Source: a virus
Virus record (IMG/VR): IMGVR_UViG_3300022188_000006
Location: 1-64,000 of that record
Reading direction: 5' to 3' (one strand)
Length of the DNA: 64,000 bases
The first letter of the stretch is position 1. The number at the start of each line of letters is the position of its first letter. The notes below the pieces were generated by a model. It had not been told where the DNA came from and ran no database searches. It saw nothing but the letters and a program-made list of their open reading frames with translations. The translations under genes and the position numbers were made by a program. Positions 15,742 to 24,789 of the stretch are shown here, piece after piece.

Positions 15742-15771
15742 TAGTTACCCTCCTCTCCTGGCAAGCTACCT

Positions 15772-16260
15772 TTAATCGCGCGCGTCAAGTATTGTTTGAT
15801 CCTGTTGTGCGACTGGCACCTTCTGTTTTAACCACTGAAGGATCTCATTCAAATCCTCTGTGAGCAAGTCGGCGACCTTGTACATCAGATCCGGGCGCGC
15901 TGGGCCGTCCATGAGTATAGCAGTGGGCTTTCCGCCACCAGCCACAAACCCCAGTTCCAGATGGGCGCTGTTCCCTGAGGGCAAAAGAAGAACACAAACA
16001 TCGGCAGCACCAAGATACAGCAGGTCACGCCCGAAGCCGGCCGTGGCCTCGGGGTGCGCCAGCACCTTCGACATCTGCTCCGCGGACATGGGGTCATCGG
16101 AGGCATCGGCCTTTTCCCAGGAAAAGCCTTCATGGCGGTAGTCATACACGCGGAAACCAGCTGCCCGGATAGCGGACACAACCTCCGGATGTCGCTTGTT
16201 TTGCCATGAGGAGGCAAGATACACTAGCCCGCTTCCGTACCTCACAATTTCTTCGGTCAC
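15772..16260 (-). CDS. Nucleoside 2-deoxyribosyltransferase-like protein
   Basis: 162 aa. YGSGLVYLASSW at the N-terminus, GRDLLYLGAADVCVLLLPSG in the middle and HLELGFVAGGGKPTAILMDG near the end match the Rossmann-like nucleoside 2-deoxyribosyltransferase family (substrate loop, then the Glu that attacks the sugar in LELG). Members exchange bases on deoxynucleosides or hydrolyse nucleotides; phage versions fit nucleotide salvage or modified-base metabolism. The GTG start at 16260 overlaps the upstream stop (GTGA), while the open frame to 16401 is inside the preceding gene. Confidence 0.65.
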   Translation of the reverse strand: MTEEIVRYGSGLVYLASSWQNKRHPEVVSAIRAAGFRVYDYRHEGFSWEKADASDDPMSAEQMSKVLAHPEATAGFGRDLLYLGAADVCVLLLPSGNSAHLELGFVAGGGKPTAILMDGPARPDLMYKVADLLTEDLNEILQWLKQKVPVAQQDQTILDARD

Positions 16261-16433
16261 GCTTTCGCCTTTCTTTTTGTAGCCCTTTCCTCGCAGAAAT
16301 CCTTCAATTTGTCCAGCGACTTCAGGGCCATTCCGATTACACAGGTTGGCCTGTGATGTACGTCTTCGGGCAACCATCCTCGTCCATTGCAGATGGTGCA
16401 CCGGATCGGCTGCGCATCGCCGCCGACCAGCAT
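16257..16433 (-). CDS. Small zinc-knuckle-like protein
   Basis: 58 aa from the ATG at 16433. It contains CTICNGRGWLPEDVHHRPTC, a plausible zinc site of two Cys pairs/His, then a Lys-rich helix. The frame stays protein-like upstream to about 16493, where a CTG lies 10 nt after AGGAG, so the true protein may be about 20 residues longer with a rare start. Its stop is coupled to the next gene. Confidence 0.5.
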   Translation of the reverse strand: MLVGGDAQPIRCTICNGRGWLPEDVHHRPTCVIGMALKSLDKLKDFCEERATKRKAKA

Positions 16434-16509
16434 ACTGACACCGGTAAACCCCCGCTTGTGAATCAACCTCAGGGCGGCACCCGGGAATACCAGCTTTCGA
16501 CTTCTCCTG

Positions 16510-16770
16510 TTAAGTACGCCACCAGGCCATGAAAAGAAATGCGGCTGCATCCAGCAACTCGCGGGATTTGTCGTTTGGACGCTTCGCGTGTTCGGCGTCC
16601 TCTATCTGTATCTTGGCGCGTTCCAGTGCTTCAGGAAAGTTCTGCCAGCCGCGCTTGCCGCGACGGACACCGTCGAACATGCGCGCCTTGAGAGCTTGGT
16701 GGAATCTGTCCAGAGCCCAATCCAATTCGGCGGCTTCACTGTATTCGTGCTGATAGTTAGGAAGCGGCAT
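16510..16770 (-). CDS. Hypothetical helical protein, 86 aa
   Basis: Mostly helical (LDWALDRFHQALKARMF, then KSRELLDAAAFLFMAWW). The end resembles the last helix of all-alpha NTP-pyrophosphohydrolase (MazG-like) proteins, but the ExxED catalytic motif is not clear, so function is left open. The ATG at 16770 lies inside the end of the upstream gene with GGAG 8 nt before it. Confidence 0.55.
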   Translation of the reverse strand: MPLPNYQHEYSEAAELDWALDRFHQALKARMFDGVRRGKRGWQNFPEALERAKIQIEDAEHAKRPNDKSRELLDAAAFLFMAWWRT

Positions 16771-17146
16771 CTGTCTTCTCCAGCTTTTCTGCGACATCAT
16801 CTAAGAAACCGTCGATATCTATGCCCAACTCGACAAGCAAGCGCGTGACTTTTTGACTGTCACCAAACAAGCGCCTGCATTCCTCTTTTGCGTACCGTGC
16901 GGCCTCCTCGCCTCCAACACCGGAAATGGCATAGAGATGCGTGATACGGCGAAAATGCTCCATGACTAGGGCTTCTCGGAGCATGGACATGCCCTTCCGC
17001 CACTTTTCCCGTTGCTCTTCTCCCCTGACAACTCGGATACAACGAGAGCCTATACAATCCAGCAAGTCGATCGCTGTAGAAATGAAGCGACACTCGCTGA
17101 CGACCTTCTGCTCGACCTCTGCAACTACGTTGGATTTCTCTGACAT
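16757..17146 (-). CDS. Hypothetical helical protein, 129 aa
   Basis: All-helical, charged soluble protein with no known motif. The start at 17146 is favoured over the ATG at 17152 by GGAG 7 nt upstream. It is coupled on both sides. Confidence 0.55.
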   Translation of the reverse strand: MSEKSNVVAEVEQKVVSECRFISTAIDLLDCIGSRCIRVVRGEEQREKWRKGMSMLREALVMEHFRRITHLYAISGVGGEEAARYAKEECRRLFGDSQKVTRLLVELGIDIDGFLDDVAEKLEKTDAAS

Positions 17147-17148
17147 TC

Positions 17149-17802
17149 TCATGCTCCAAGAAGAAATTTTGCGGCGTCCCCGGCCAGTTTGTACCGACCA
17201 AGATCTAGAGCGACAAGCCCCTTTTCCATAAGCTTCTGGAGTGTTTGCTTGTAAACGTCTGGCATCTCGGTTTCACCAGAAGGAATCTCGCTCAAATAGA
17301 GCATCATGAGCACGTTCATTTCACCGTAGCTCAGGCGGTAGTCAATGAGTTCTACTTCGAAAGCGTTGAACACCCTAGCCGCCCTAACCCATTTTTCTAT
17401 TTCCTTGCCGGAAAGCCACTCTTGCTTCTGTACTGAAACCAGCCTGTACGTCACTCCAGACTCGCTCGCAATACCGATCAGCTTTACTCGCTGGCCTTCC
17501 TTTATGACACAATCGCGCTGCCAGCCGTTCTCGACATTTCTGATGCGCATCTCGTCCAAGAGACCAAGCGCGTTCAGCATTGCCTTCGAGAGATGCTTGG
17601 TATACATAAAAACCGGACCGTTCCCGTAGTCGCTGGGATCGCCATAACCGGGTGCCGTCAAGACAAGGCGATCAGCGGTGTATCTCCTGACCTCGGCCCT
17701 GTCGAACGGCAGACGCTCGTGATAGACGGCAAAATCCTGCGACCAGGAGACATCACCGAGAGCTTGCAACCCGGACAGAATTATACCTGTCGTGTCGGCC
17801 AT
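17149..17802 (-). CDS. Hypothetical protein, 217 aa, with winged-helix-like C-terminus
   Basis: Strong AGGAGG site before the ATG. The N-terminal two thirds are unknown (FDRAEVRRYTADRLVLTAPG). The last 60 residues (ETEMPDVYKQTLQKLMEKGLVALDLGRYKLAGDAAKFL, given here as a span near residues 180-215) read as a winged helix whose final part resembles the wing. Could be a regulator, but no family is recognised. Confidence 0.55.
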   Translation of the reverse strand: MADTTGIILSGLQALGDVSWSQDFAVYHERLPFDRAEVRRYTADRLVLTAPGYGDPSDYGNGPVFMYTKHLSKAMLNALGLLDEMRIRNVENGWQRDCVIKEGQRVKLIGIASESGVTYRLVSVQKQEWLSGKEIEKWVRAARVFNAFEVELIDYRLSYGEMNVLMMLYLSEIPSGETEMPDVYKQTLQKLMEKGLVALDLGRYKLAGDAAKFLLGA

Positions 17803-17843
17803 AATCGTTCCTCCTGCTGACTAAGCGCCCAGTTACTGGTGTT

Positions 17844-18062
17844 TCAACTGTGGTAGTGAGCAATCAGCCAGTAGATAACGTAGAACCAGCCAAGTATTCC
17901 ATGGAGAAAGGCATAGAGGAACGATTGGTTCACTTTCCAACTGAGGATAATGGCCAGGAAAGCGCCAAGGGTAAAACCGCCGCAACCCGATGCACCACTG
18001 CTGCTGGTCCCTTCGTTTTTGTCTATCATTCCCGCCGCGCGAATGTCCATGCTCATGCTCAT
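17844..18062 (-). CDS. Small membrane protein, 72 aa
   Basis: After a Ser/Gly-rich start there are two hydrophobic stretches: FTLGAFLAIILSW and SFLYAFLHGILGWFYVIYW. This suggests a two-pass membrane protein with a short loop. The ATG overlaps the upstream stop (ATGA); in-frame ATGs two and four codons later are alternatives. Function unknown; superinfection exclusion or membrane modulation are possibilities only. Confidence 0.55.
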   Translation of the reverse strand: MSMSMDIRAAGMIDKNEGTSSSGASGCGGFTLGAFLAIILSWKVNQSFLYAFLHGILGWFYVIYWLIAHYHS

Positions 18063-18349
18063 TCCCTCACAAGATGTTCCTCAAGATAGCGTTTCTGTTT
18101 CAATGGCGTCAAACAAAGAGTGTCGTCCGGACAGCTGAAAAGGTAGTTAGCTAAATCGGCGACCGCTTCCTTGAGTTCAGGAATGGCTTCGGCTTCCGAC
18201 ATTGAATACGCAAACTCCAGCAATTCTGGAATCTCGTAGATTGTTTCCCCGTTGTCATAAGCAGCCTCGATTGCAATCGGCTTCAACACCTTAAAACCTG
18301 GAAGCTCGTCAATCCAGGCCACGATCCTCCTGCCTGCTGCCTCGCCCAC
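18059..18349 (-). CDS. Hypothetical protein, 96 aa
   Basis: Acidic helical protein (PELLEFAYSMSEAEAIPELK). The GTG start at 18349 has GGAGG 8 nt upstream, inside the end of the preceding gene. No family recognised. Confidence 0.6.
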   Translation of the reverse strand: MGEAAGRRIVAWIDELPGFKVLKPIAIEAAYDNGETIYEIPELLEFAYSMSEAEAIPELKEAVADLANYLFSCPDDTLCLTPLKQKRYLEEHLVRE

Positions 18350-18352
18350 GGC

Positions 18353-18577
18353 TCAATCCTCCTTCCTCTCATAGTACGGGCAATCTCGCTTCAGGGGTTG
18401 CTTTCTGTTGATCACGCCCCCACACGGTTGCGGCGGCTTCTTGCCGATCCAGTAAAACGCCGGTGGAAGTTCATTGATTTTGTAAGGGTATCGGCAGAAA
18501 CCATCACCGCTCGGGTGCAACTTGCCCGCCTTCGTCAGATTCCAGTCCGCATACTTGCAACCCACACAGCTTTTCAT
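18353..18577 (-). CDS. Small Cys-rich protein, probable zinc binder
   Basis: 74 aa starting MKSCVGCKYADWN. Cys residues occur as CxxC near the N-terminus, then GFCRYPY and DCPYYE, a layout seen in small phage zinc proteins of unknown role. The start overlaps the upstream stop (ATGA) with AAGGA before it. Confidence 0.6.
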   Translation of the reverse strand: MKSCVGCKYADWNLTKAGKLHPSGDGFCRYPYKINELPPAFYWIGKKPPQPCGGVINRKQPLKRDCPYYERKED

Positions 18578-20349
18578 TTCTTTTCCTTCCATTCTTCGGC
18601 GGCAAGTAACAGGTGAGCCCACTGTATGTACTTGCGCCTTGTCCGCGGATCCGCGTAAAACTTTTTGAAATCGCCCGGTTTGTAGGCCGTCACGTTCACG
18701 AGTTCAGAAAGAGGAACCGTGATGCCGCACTTGACAGGAGAATGGTCGTAATAACAGATCTGACGCGACTGTCGCTTCCACTCGAACCTGGCACCTCTTC
18801 TGGTAATCTTTGTCGGAACAGCCGGATCAGGAGGCCCAGGATCTCCGTAGGGTTGGAAACGCTCATACCGGATTACGTGTTTGCAGCGCCAGTCGCGCTC
18901 CTGCCTGCGAACTTCCTTTTCGGCTTCCTTTCTCATCCAGTAGTCTCGTTGGCCGGTCAGCACTGACTCACTCGTAATCAGCTTGCTCAGGGCGTCCCTG
19001 TAAGTCTCGAAGTCGGGCTCCGGCCCGGCGTTCAGGCAATGACCGTAGTCGTCTATCAGCTCTATCCAGCGATTGAACTGTTCCGGGTTGTAAAGTTGGA
19101 TCCGAGGCAGGCCGTGAAAGGTGCCGCGGTCGAGTATTCCCTGCAGAATGAGGGCGAACTTGTTGTATTCAAGAGCGCGCATCGCAAGCGCGTGAAGGCC
19201 ATCTTCCAGGTACACGGTTTCATAGTTTAGCGGCGCCACGTCGTGGGTTCCGTAGATCCCCCTGCATCGCTCTTTGTATTCCCTTTCAGTTAGGACAGTA
19301 CAATCCGATGACCACTTATAGTCGACATAGAGCTTCCCACCGTAAAGGGGATCAGCACTATCCGGAAAGAGTGTTTCCCCAAAATCGTGCTCCGTACTCA
19401 GGCGCCACAGCCTCTGACCATCGCGGATATACAGGAAAGTCAATTTATCGGCGTCGTCAAGCCTGATGCGCACGAACATTTCCAGCGGGTCATCGTTGTG
19501 CCATTCTCTCCGGCTTCTTCTGACTCGGAAGGCAACGATGCTGCGTGGCATTGGAAGGATTCTTGAAAAGTTTTCCTCTTCGGAGAGCCAGCGTTCGAAG
19601 TCTTTTATCCGCTCGAAGGTGATGCCTCCCGTCCGGTATGCCGCGACACACTCTTCATCCATGTAGAGCCGCTGGCGGAAGATAGCGATCTTCCCGTCAC
19701 TGGCCGGCGCGCCATCCCGAACGCACTTGCAGTGCTCGCTGAGGCCAACATAAAGACGCACCGCGTGCAGCTTTCTGTCAACAGCCTGGGTAGCGCACTC
19801 CAATTTCCGCTGATAGCCGTGCATTTCGACCAGGGAATATCCGTACAAGGCCTCAAGCTGCTCACCAAGATTCTTAACTCGTTTCTCGATCTCCGGTATG
19901 CGCTTTTCGGTCACTTGCGAGAGGGCGTAGACCTGTTCCTTCGGATCATCCCCCGCCTTGGCTAGAGCCGTGCACGTCTCCTCCGGGGAAGAAGCAATCA
20001 TTCTCACGTCGTGAGTTTGCAGAAGGTTATGCAGCGACTGCATCTCCGACGCAAGTTCCTCGTTTGTTCGTGCAATGCTTTGCTCGATCAACCGCTTTGC
20101 CTCTGCGGTTTCGACCGGCTCAAGCTCATTGAGCTTGTCCACATGGACGCGCCTGCTGTGATAGCCTCCCTTTTTTCCAGGCATCTCTATCTGAAAGTAG
20201 TTCAACCCCTTATGAACCACCAACCAGAGGTTTTTCATTGGCTCAGCAGGTGCATCGGCCTCACGGACCCATGATCCGACAGCCGGCTGCCAGCCTTCCT
20301 CGCGTTCTGTCGCGAGTGCCTTCCTCTGGGCTAGGTGCTTTTGACTCAT
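18574..20349 (-). CDS. Large hypothetical protein, 591 aa
   Basis: No known domain recognised. Residues of about 30-80 look like a small beta domain (NLWLVVHKGLNYFQIEMPGK). Residues of about 95-200 form long helices (possible coiled coil). The remainder is mixed and rich in Trp/Tyr/Arg. The start at 20349 is fixed by AGGAGG 5 nt upstream; earlier ATGs lack a site. No signal peptide. It contains a slightly imperfect copy of the dispersed palindrome. By size and position it may be a core early/middle phage protein. Confidence 0.65.
   Translation of the reverse strand: MSQKHLAQRKALATEREEGWQPAVGSWVREADAPAEPMKNLWLVVHKGLNYFQIEMPGKKGGYHSRRVHVDKLNELEPVETAEAKRLIEQSIARTNEELASEMQSLHNLLQTHDVRMIASSPEETCTALAKAGDDPKEQVYALSQVTEKRIPEIEKRVKNLGEQLEALYGYSLVEMHGYQRKLECATQAVDRKLHAVRLYVGLSEHCKCVRDGAPASDGKIAIFRQRLYMDEECVAAYRTGGITFERIKDFERWLSEEENFSRILPMPRSIVAFRVRRSRREWHNDDPLEMFVRIRLDDADKLTFLYIRDGQRLWRLSTEHDFGETLFPDSADPLYGGKLYVDYKWSSDCTVLTEREYKERCRGIYGTHDVAPLNYETVYLEDGLHALAMRALEYNKFALILQGILDRGTFHGLPRIQLYNPEQFNRWIELIDDYGHCLNAGPEPDFETYRDALSKLITSESVLTGQRDYWMRKEAEKEVRRQERDWRCKHVIRYERFQPYGDPGPPDPAVPTKITRRGARFEWKRQSRQICYYDHSPVKCGITVPLSELVNVTAYKPGDFKKFYADPRTRRKYIQWAHLLLAAEEWKEKK
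18955..18968. repeat. Dispersed palindrome copy 3, one mismatch
   Basis: GGTCAG-CA-CTGACT: last base deviates from the consensus. Inside the 591-aa gene, codon register S-V-L-T. Confidence 0.65.
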
Positions 20350-20378
20350 GGCAACCTCCTGGACATGGTTCTGCATCA

Positions 20379-21290
20379 CTATTCCACGCCAGGACAACAT
20401 GTAAACCGATTATTTGCCAGGGCCTTCTCGGCGATCTCCTTGATCTGACGGAACGCTTTTTCTTGTGTTCCGGGCAGATGCACACCATCCGAGATGTCCC
20501 CATAGTGCATTTCCAAACACTCGACCAGCAGTCGCTTGATTTCTCCCTCTGGAGGCTTATAGGGCAGATCGGATGTCTGATATAGTTGTTCTAAGTGTCG
20601 CTCTTTGTCCTCGAAGAACTTCACGATGCGATCCTGGGTCCATTCGCCCGCCCTGACGGCACGCAGGAATTCCTTGTCGCGATCCAAACAAAGGTCTCCG
20701 GTGCTTAATATCTGTTCACACTCCAATAAGAGGCGCACCAAGTGGTAGGCGTACTTCGTGTCGAAGCCGTACTCCTCTATGAGTTTCTTGCGCTTTCCCT
20801 CCGGCTTCCTGGTACGCATCTTGTTCAATTGACTGTAGGCATAGCCAATGAACTTGTGGTAGCAACCTTTATGAAGGAAGAGATGCCGGTACTCCCGCAC
20901 CTTTTGAGCCAACAAGGTAGAATGGCGAATGCAATGGGCTGGAGAAAAGAGGACATCGACCATGTTCGGGTTGTTTTCCATGCAGAGATGGAAAAACTTC
21001 ACAATTGAATAGACGGTAAGGTCGTATTCTGTCTCACCGTCCTTGACATGGTGTTGTTGCCATACATCGAAACGCTTTTGCTGCCTTCCGAAACCCGGGA
21101 TCTCTCCGGCCAGGTGCGGGAACACCACGTCCTTCGGAGGAACAACGAATCCAACGATGTCAATATCGGAAGCATCCGTACTAATACCATACGCCTGAGA
21201 ACCAGTTACAGCCTCGAACTGCAGATTCATCGGCAGCCAGGACGGGCAGCTGAGCTTCTGACGCTTGAGAATTTGTTGGATCACGGACAC
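20379..21290 (-). CDS. Nucleotidyltransferase, RlaP-like
   Basis: About 303 aa. The motif GSQAYGISTDASDIDIVGFVV is the GSxAYG...SDxD signature of the polymerase-beta-type nucleotidyltransferase fold, in the subgroup of predicted RlaP/YcgL-like enzymes. It is followed by a helical C-terminal half. The substrate (RNA end, tRNA or protein) is unknown. The GTG at 21290 has GAGG 7 nt upstream; ATG at 21305 and GTG at 21284 are alternatives. A tRNA gene and RNase HII are encoded further upstream in the same direction, so RNA repair is a reasonable guess. Confidence 0.7.
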   Translation of the reverse strand: MSVIQQILKRQKLSCPSWLPMNLQFEAVTGSQAYGISTDASDIDIVGFVVPPKDVVFPHLAGEIPGFGRQQKRFDVWQQHHVKDGETEYDLTVYSIVKFFHLCMENNPNMVDVLFSPAHCIRHSTLLAQKVREYRHLFLHKGCYHKFIGYAYSQLNKMRTRKPEGKRKKLIEEYGFDTKYAYHLVRLLLECEQILSTGDLCLDRDKEFLRAVRAGEWTQDRIVKFFEDKERHLEQLYQTSDLPYKPPEGEIKRLLVECLEMHYGDISDGVHLPGTQEKAFRQIKEIAEKALANNRFTCCPGVE

Positions 21291-21982
21291 GTTGATACCT
21301 CGCATAGATCGGCTTTTGAAAGTCGTTTCTTGAGGCTCTTCAGGTCTTCCTTCGAAACTCCATCTGTGAGCTTGAGCGATTTGCGACGTGCATCCAAACG
21401 AGGCAACAACGAGCGATCGAACCTCGTCACCGAACAGTGGTAAAGCGGATCCGACAGTTTCAGACAGAATCCGACATTGGCCGGCACATCTCCATAGGCT
21501 AGGGCCTTGTCCCAGTCGCGGCGTCGTTGATCCCACTCCTTTTTCGTGACTTCCTCGGGCCTGTCAGCGTTGTCAAAGTAGTAGTACGGCTCGAACCAGT
21601 CCTGATTGGTGAGCAGGTCAACAAGGTCCTCCTGCTCGCAGTAGTAAGTGCCGAGAAATTTCGTCCTGAGAGGGAACACAACGACCTCGAAGTCGAAGTC
21701 CACGAGCGGATCTCGGAGATTCGTGCGTCGAATTTCCCGAACGCTCTTCATGAACCACCACCGAGCACTGGACATCGGCGAGCCTTCCGGATGCGCATCG
21801 AATGGGGCGACCTTTTTGACGCTCCTATGATCGAAAACGGATACAGCACACCGATGAATCAGCAGGTTTATCTGGCCTTGCGTCCGTTGACGCACCACCT
21901 TTCCCAGGTATACAAGGTCCTGGTGGATTTCCCGAATGTTGCGTTGTTTGAACCTGAAACCGGTAAAGATCTTCGTGCTCAC
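21281..21982 (-). CDS. Hypothetical protein, 233 aa
   Basis: Soluble protein with an acidic aromatic stretch (NQDWFEPYYYFDNADRPEE) and a Lys-rich C-terminus. No motif recognised. The GTG start has AGGA 6 nt upstream. It overlaps the nucleotidyltransferase start, so the two are probably co-translated. Confidence 0.6.
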   Translation of the reverse strand: MSTKIFTGFRFKQRNIREIHQDLVYLGKVVRQRTQGQINLLIHRCAVSVFDHRSVKKVAPFDAHPEGSPMSSARWWFMKSVREIRRTNLRDPLVDFDFEVVVFPLRTKFLGTYYCEQEDLVDLLTNQDWFEPYYYFDNADRPEEVTKKEWDQRRRDWDKALAYGDVPANVGFCLKLSDPLYHCSVTRFDRSLLPRLDARRKSLKLTDGVSKEDLKSLKKRLSKADLCEVSTCP

Positions 21983-21991
21983 TTTGTTTCC

Positions 21992-22687
21992 TCAAATGCA
22001 CTTGAAGGTAATTGCCCACACGGTCGGGTTAGCCTCCCAGCCGAGTCCGGATTCTGCATAGTGGTCGTTCCACATCGCGCGGAATCTTCCACGAGCTTGC
22101 GGAACACTAATGACGCGGCCACCATCGTAGGTTTCGTATTTGTCAACGCCTTCGGCGAACATGTCGTCGATACCTGTGTCCTGAATGTGCTGCAAGCGAA
22201 CGCCAAGAATCTCCAGAGTAATGCGACTCGCCCATCGCGGCATGCAGCGCCCGGGCTTCCAAGCCACGGGAGACGTGACGAGAAAGCCGCGGTGTTCGCC
22301 GATCTCGCCGGAATACTTTGAAGTACCGTCCGGCAGGGACGAATCGGCACTCGAAGCGATCACCTTCCAGTAGGCGAAGTGCTCTCTGTCCATGGTCGCT
22401 CTATATTGAATGCTGACAGCGCAACTGGCAGTAGCTCCTCCCAGCATCTCGCGCAAGAGGCGGAAAGGTTCCCTGACCCACAGACGGTCGCCAACGGCAC
22501 CGAAAGGGCAATCCTTCTCGGTAAGTTCGTTCGTCCCGTCAATCGACATAAAAGCCAGCGGACTGGCCTCATCGGAGGCTGGCACAAGCCAAGGCTGAGG
22601 GTCTACAGGCAGCCTGACCTGCGTTTTCTTGCCGTCAAGAATGGCACAGACTTCATTCTCGGTCAGGTCGAGTGGTCGCTCAGTCAT
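21992..22687 (-). CDS. ASCH-domain-like protein
   Basis: 231 aa. GDRLWVREPFRL, the PGRCMPRWASRITLEIL block and ending TVWAITFKCI match phage ASCH/PUA-like proteins (often annotated as morphogenetic or RNA-binding). The family is thought to bind RNA or modified nucleotides. The start overlaps the end of the upstream gene. Confidence 0.65.
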   Translation of the reverse strand: MTERPLDLTENEVCAILDGKKTQVRLPVDPQPWLVPASDEASPLAFMSIDGTNELTEKDCPFGAVGDRLWVREPFRLLREMLGGATASCAVSIQYRATMDREHFAYWKVIASSADSSLPDGTSKYSGEIGEHRGFLVTSPVAWKPGRCMPRWASRITLEILGVRLQHIQDTGIDDMFAEGVDKYETYDGGRVISVPQARGRFRAMWNDHYAESGLGWEANPTVWAITFKCI

Positions 22688-22931
22688 GACCGTCTCCTAG
22701 TAGCTTTTTCTGGGGACACAGCTTCCGCAGGGCCAACTCCGCGGCAGTTTCCACCGAGCTCGGGTGAACTTCGATTACCTGATCACCTACACGGACGCGG
22801 AGCGATGACACGACTTCCTCCTGCTGTTCCTCCGACCAGCTAACCGACACACCTACCACTTTTCCAGTGACCTCGGTGCCCTTTATCCGGACTTTTTCAC
22901 CGAATGATATCTGTGTCATGTAGAGAACCAC
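22680..22931 (-). CDS. Small beta-barrel-like protein, 83 aa
   Basis: ISFGEKVRIKGTEVTGKVVG resembles a KOW/SH3-like strand pair and is followed by a second strand pair (SLRVRVGDQVIEVHPSSVE). The GTG at 22931 has AGGA 6 nt upstream, so it is preferred to the ATG at 22919. Function unknown. Confidence 0.55.
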   Translation of the reverse strand: MVLYMTQISFGEKVRIKGTEVTGKVVGVSVSWSEEQQEEVVSSLRVRVGDQVIEVHPSSVETAAELALRKLCPQKKLLGDGHD

Positions 22932-22943
22932 AACGCTTCCTCG

Positions 22944-23243
22944 CTATTGGTGGCGCCGTCGTTCTGGATCGACCAAGTCGTAGTATTGCGAAAGGACAAT
23001 TTCCTCGCCGCCGGAATAGATACGACCACCCTGGATCTCTAGGCCCTCCGGAAGGACAATGCCTTTTCGCCGCACAATATCGACGATTGCAGAGACAAAC
23101 AATTGCCGGATATACAAGAGGCTAAGATGCGGCATTTCGTCCTTCGCTTTCCGGAAAATATCTTCCAGCGGCGTGTGCTTCTCTATCATGTCGATTATCT
23201 GCTCGTTCACGGCATGCTCCAGCGTGGATGCGAACATCATCAC
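22944..23243 (-). CDS. Hypothetical protein, 99 aa
   Basis: Helical N-terminal 65 residues (EQIIDMIEKHTPLEDIFRKA) and a short beta end. Ribosome site is weak; GTG or one of two following ATGs may start it. No family recognised. Confidence 0.5.
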   Translation of the reverse strand: MMMFASTLEHAVNEQIIDMIEKHTPLEDIFRKAKDEMPHLSLLYIRQLFVSAIVDIVRRKGIVLPEGLEIQGGRIYSGGEEIVLSQYYDLVDPERRRHQ

Positions 23244-23270
23244 GGTACTAAACGGGAAAGCCCGACAGTT

Positions 23271-24773
23271 TCAACGTAGGCAATGCAGAGGTGCACTCGG
23301 CAGGACGGTTCCGTTGCCATTGTGCATGAAGAACCACGATGGAGGAGGCTGCATCCACAACATCCACCGAGAAAAAGCTGTCCCAATAGAGGGAGATTGT
23401 GCCATCCCGGCGCAAAACCAAGCAGCGTTCTCCTTCTGCCATTCACTGGGCATTTCGGAAAAAGCTGCGCATAGTCTGCGGACATCGTTAATGTCGCTGT
23501 AGTTTCCAAGCGCAAGCGCAGCGGAAAGCCCTTTGTCGTTCGGCTCATGCCTGTCCGACAGGAACATCTTGTAGATGGACACCTGGTTCTTTTCGGCAAC
23601 ATCTAACAAGTCTGCCAAGGCCGTCATCTTGTCGATGGTGTCCAAAGGTATATCGTCTTTCCCGTCTTGCAATCGTGCACTGGTAATAAGCCAGCGCAAC
23701 TTGTCTCCGGAAGGCAAGTTCGCCGGGGCGAAGTTGAGTCGCATGAAACAGAAGACACAGAGCAGCTTTATGTAACCAAGAACACCAAGAGATTGCACGT
23801 CCTCCTCCGGAAGAACAGCGACGGTCTTGTTGTTTATTCCCTGAATAGCTCCATAGCGCTTCAGCAGCGGGTAGCTGGTAGTAGCAATTGCGCGAGCCGC
23901 GGCCGGGGCAATGACCTTCCTGGTTTCTGCGGGAGACAGAAGTAACGGTAACAACCGCACGTCTGGTTGTCCCGCTGATTGTAGCACCAAAGACACGGCT
24001 TCCTGTGCCATTTCGATGGTAAGTCTACGGATCCCCGTTCGTGCAAGGATAGACGTAACGTGGTTTTTGGCCTCCCTGGCCGAGGAACACCTGATAGCAA
24101 GGTATTTCTTGATGTGCTTCCAGGAAGTACTGGTTGGCTTGACGTAGTTTTGCTTCTCGGCCAGCTTCAATTCGTGCTCGGTCTGCCTCAGCCACACTGT
24201 CCACGGATTGTGAGATAGAGGATAGCCGTGGTTGTCCCACGGACTATTCCATGGGCTGTCCTTCGACTTACCCGCCAGAACTTCTGCACCGAAGCGAGCC
24301 CTTACAAGAAAATGTTTCGGACATTTCGCGGTGTGGACTCGAACTGCCAGCGGAAAGCTCCCACCGCAATCCAAGTGCTTTACGATGGCTCCCCAGTAGT
24401 CAAGCAGATTTTTCTCGTCAAGGTACTCGCTGACAGCAGCCTCGGCAAAATCATCGACGGAGAACACGTCAGTTAAACGCTCTGACACAGACCAATGTCC
24501 GGAAGTCACAGCCCATCGGCCAGCAGCCCGAAGCTCATCTTCGTTCAGAAGCTCTTCGCAGGCTTTCTGATCCAGCACTCCCTTGCTCGCATGTACCACC
24601 AAGTTGTGACTCGTCAGTTTCTCTACTAGGACTCTCCGCATCGGCCCGTGCACGTGCGAGCTTATCAGCTTCTCGCGGTCCTCGTGCGCCACACTCAGCT
24701 TGTCCGTTACAGGAACGGAGGGCACCTTGGAATCTGGCGGAAGAATGCGCACTGCAAGACGAGTTTTTGCCAT
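23271..24773 (-). CDS. Large hypothetical protein, 500 aa
   Basis: No domain recognised. It is mainly helical in the second half, with a Trp/Pro-rich middle (DSPWNSPWDNHGYPL). It is the first gene downstream of tRNA-Thr and probably co-transcribed with it. No signal peptide or transmembrane segments. Confidence 0.6.
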   Translation of the reverse strand: MAKTRLAVRILPPDSKVPSVPVTDKLSVAHEDREKLISSHVHGPMRRVLVEKLTSHNLVVHASKGVLDQKACEELLNEDELRAAGRWAVTSGHWSVSERLTDVFSVDDFAEAAVSEYLDEKNLLDYWGAIVKHLDCGGSFPLAVRVHTAKCPKHFLVRARFGAEVLAGKSKDSPWNSPWDNHGYPLSHNPWTVWLRQTEHELKLAEKQNYVKPTSTSWKHIKKYLAIRCSSAREAKNHVTSILARTGIRRLTIEMAQEAVSLVLQSAGQPDVRLLPLLLSPAETRKVIAPAAARAIATTSYPLLKRYGAIQGINNKTVAVLPEEDVQSLGVLGYIKLLCVFCFMRLNFAPANLPSGDKLRWLITSARLQDGKDDIPLDTIDKMTALADLLDVAEKNQVSIYKMFLSDRHEPNDKGLSAALALGNYSDINDVRRLCAAFSEMPSEWQKENAAWFCAGMAQSPSIGTAFSRWMLWMQPPPSWFFMHNGNGTVLPSAPLHCLR

Positions 24774-24789
24774 GACTGATCCCGAAATC

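Larger units (their letters stand above)
14041..15745 (-). mobile_element. IS607-family insertion sequence
   Basis: The element comprises a serine-recombinase tnpA (15119-15706) overlapping a downstream tnpB (end 14065), the IS607 arrangement. Ends are estimated. The right end lies between the tnpB stop and the thyX start (14011-14064); the left end lies between the tnpA promoter and the stop of the upstream gene (15742-15771). IS607 elements make no inverted repeats or long target duplications, so exact ends cannot be read by eye. Confidence 0.8.
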
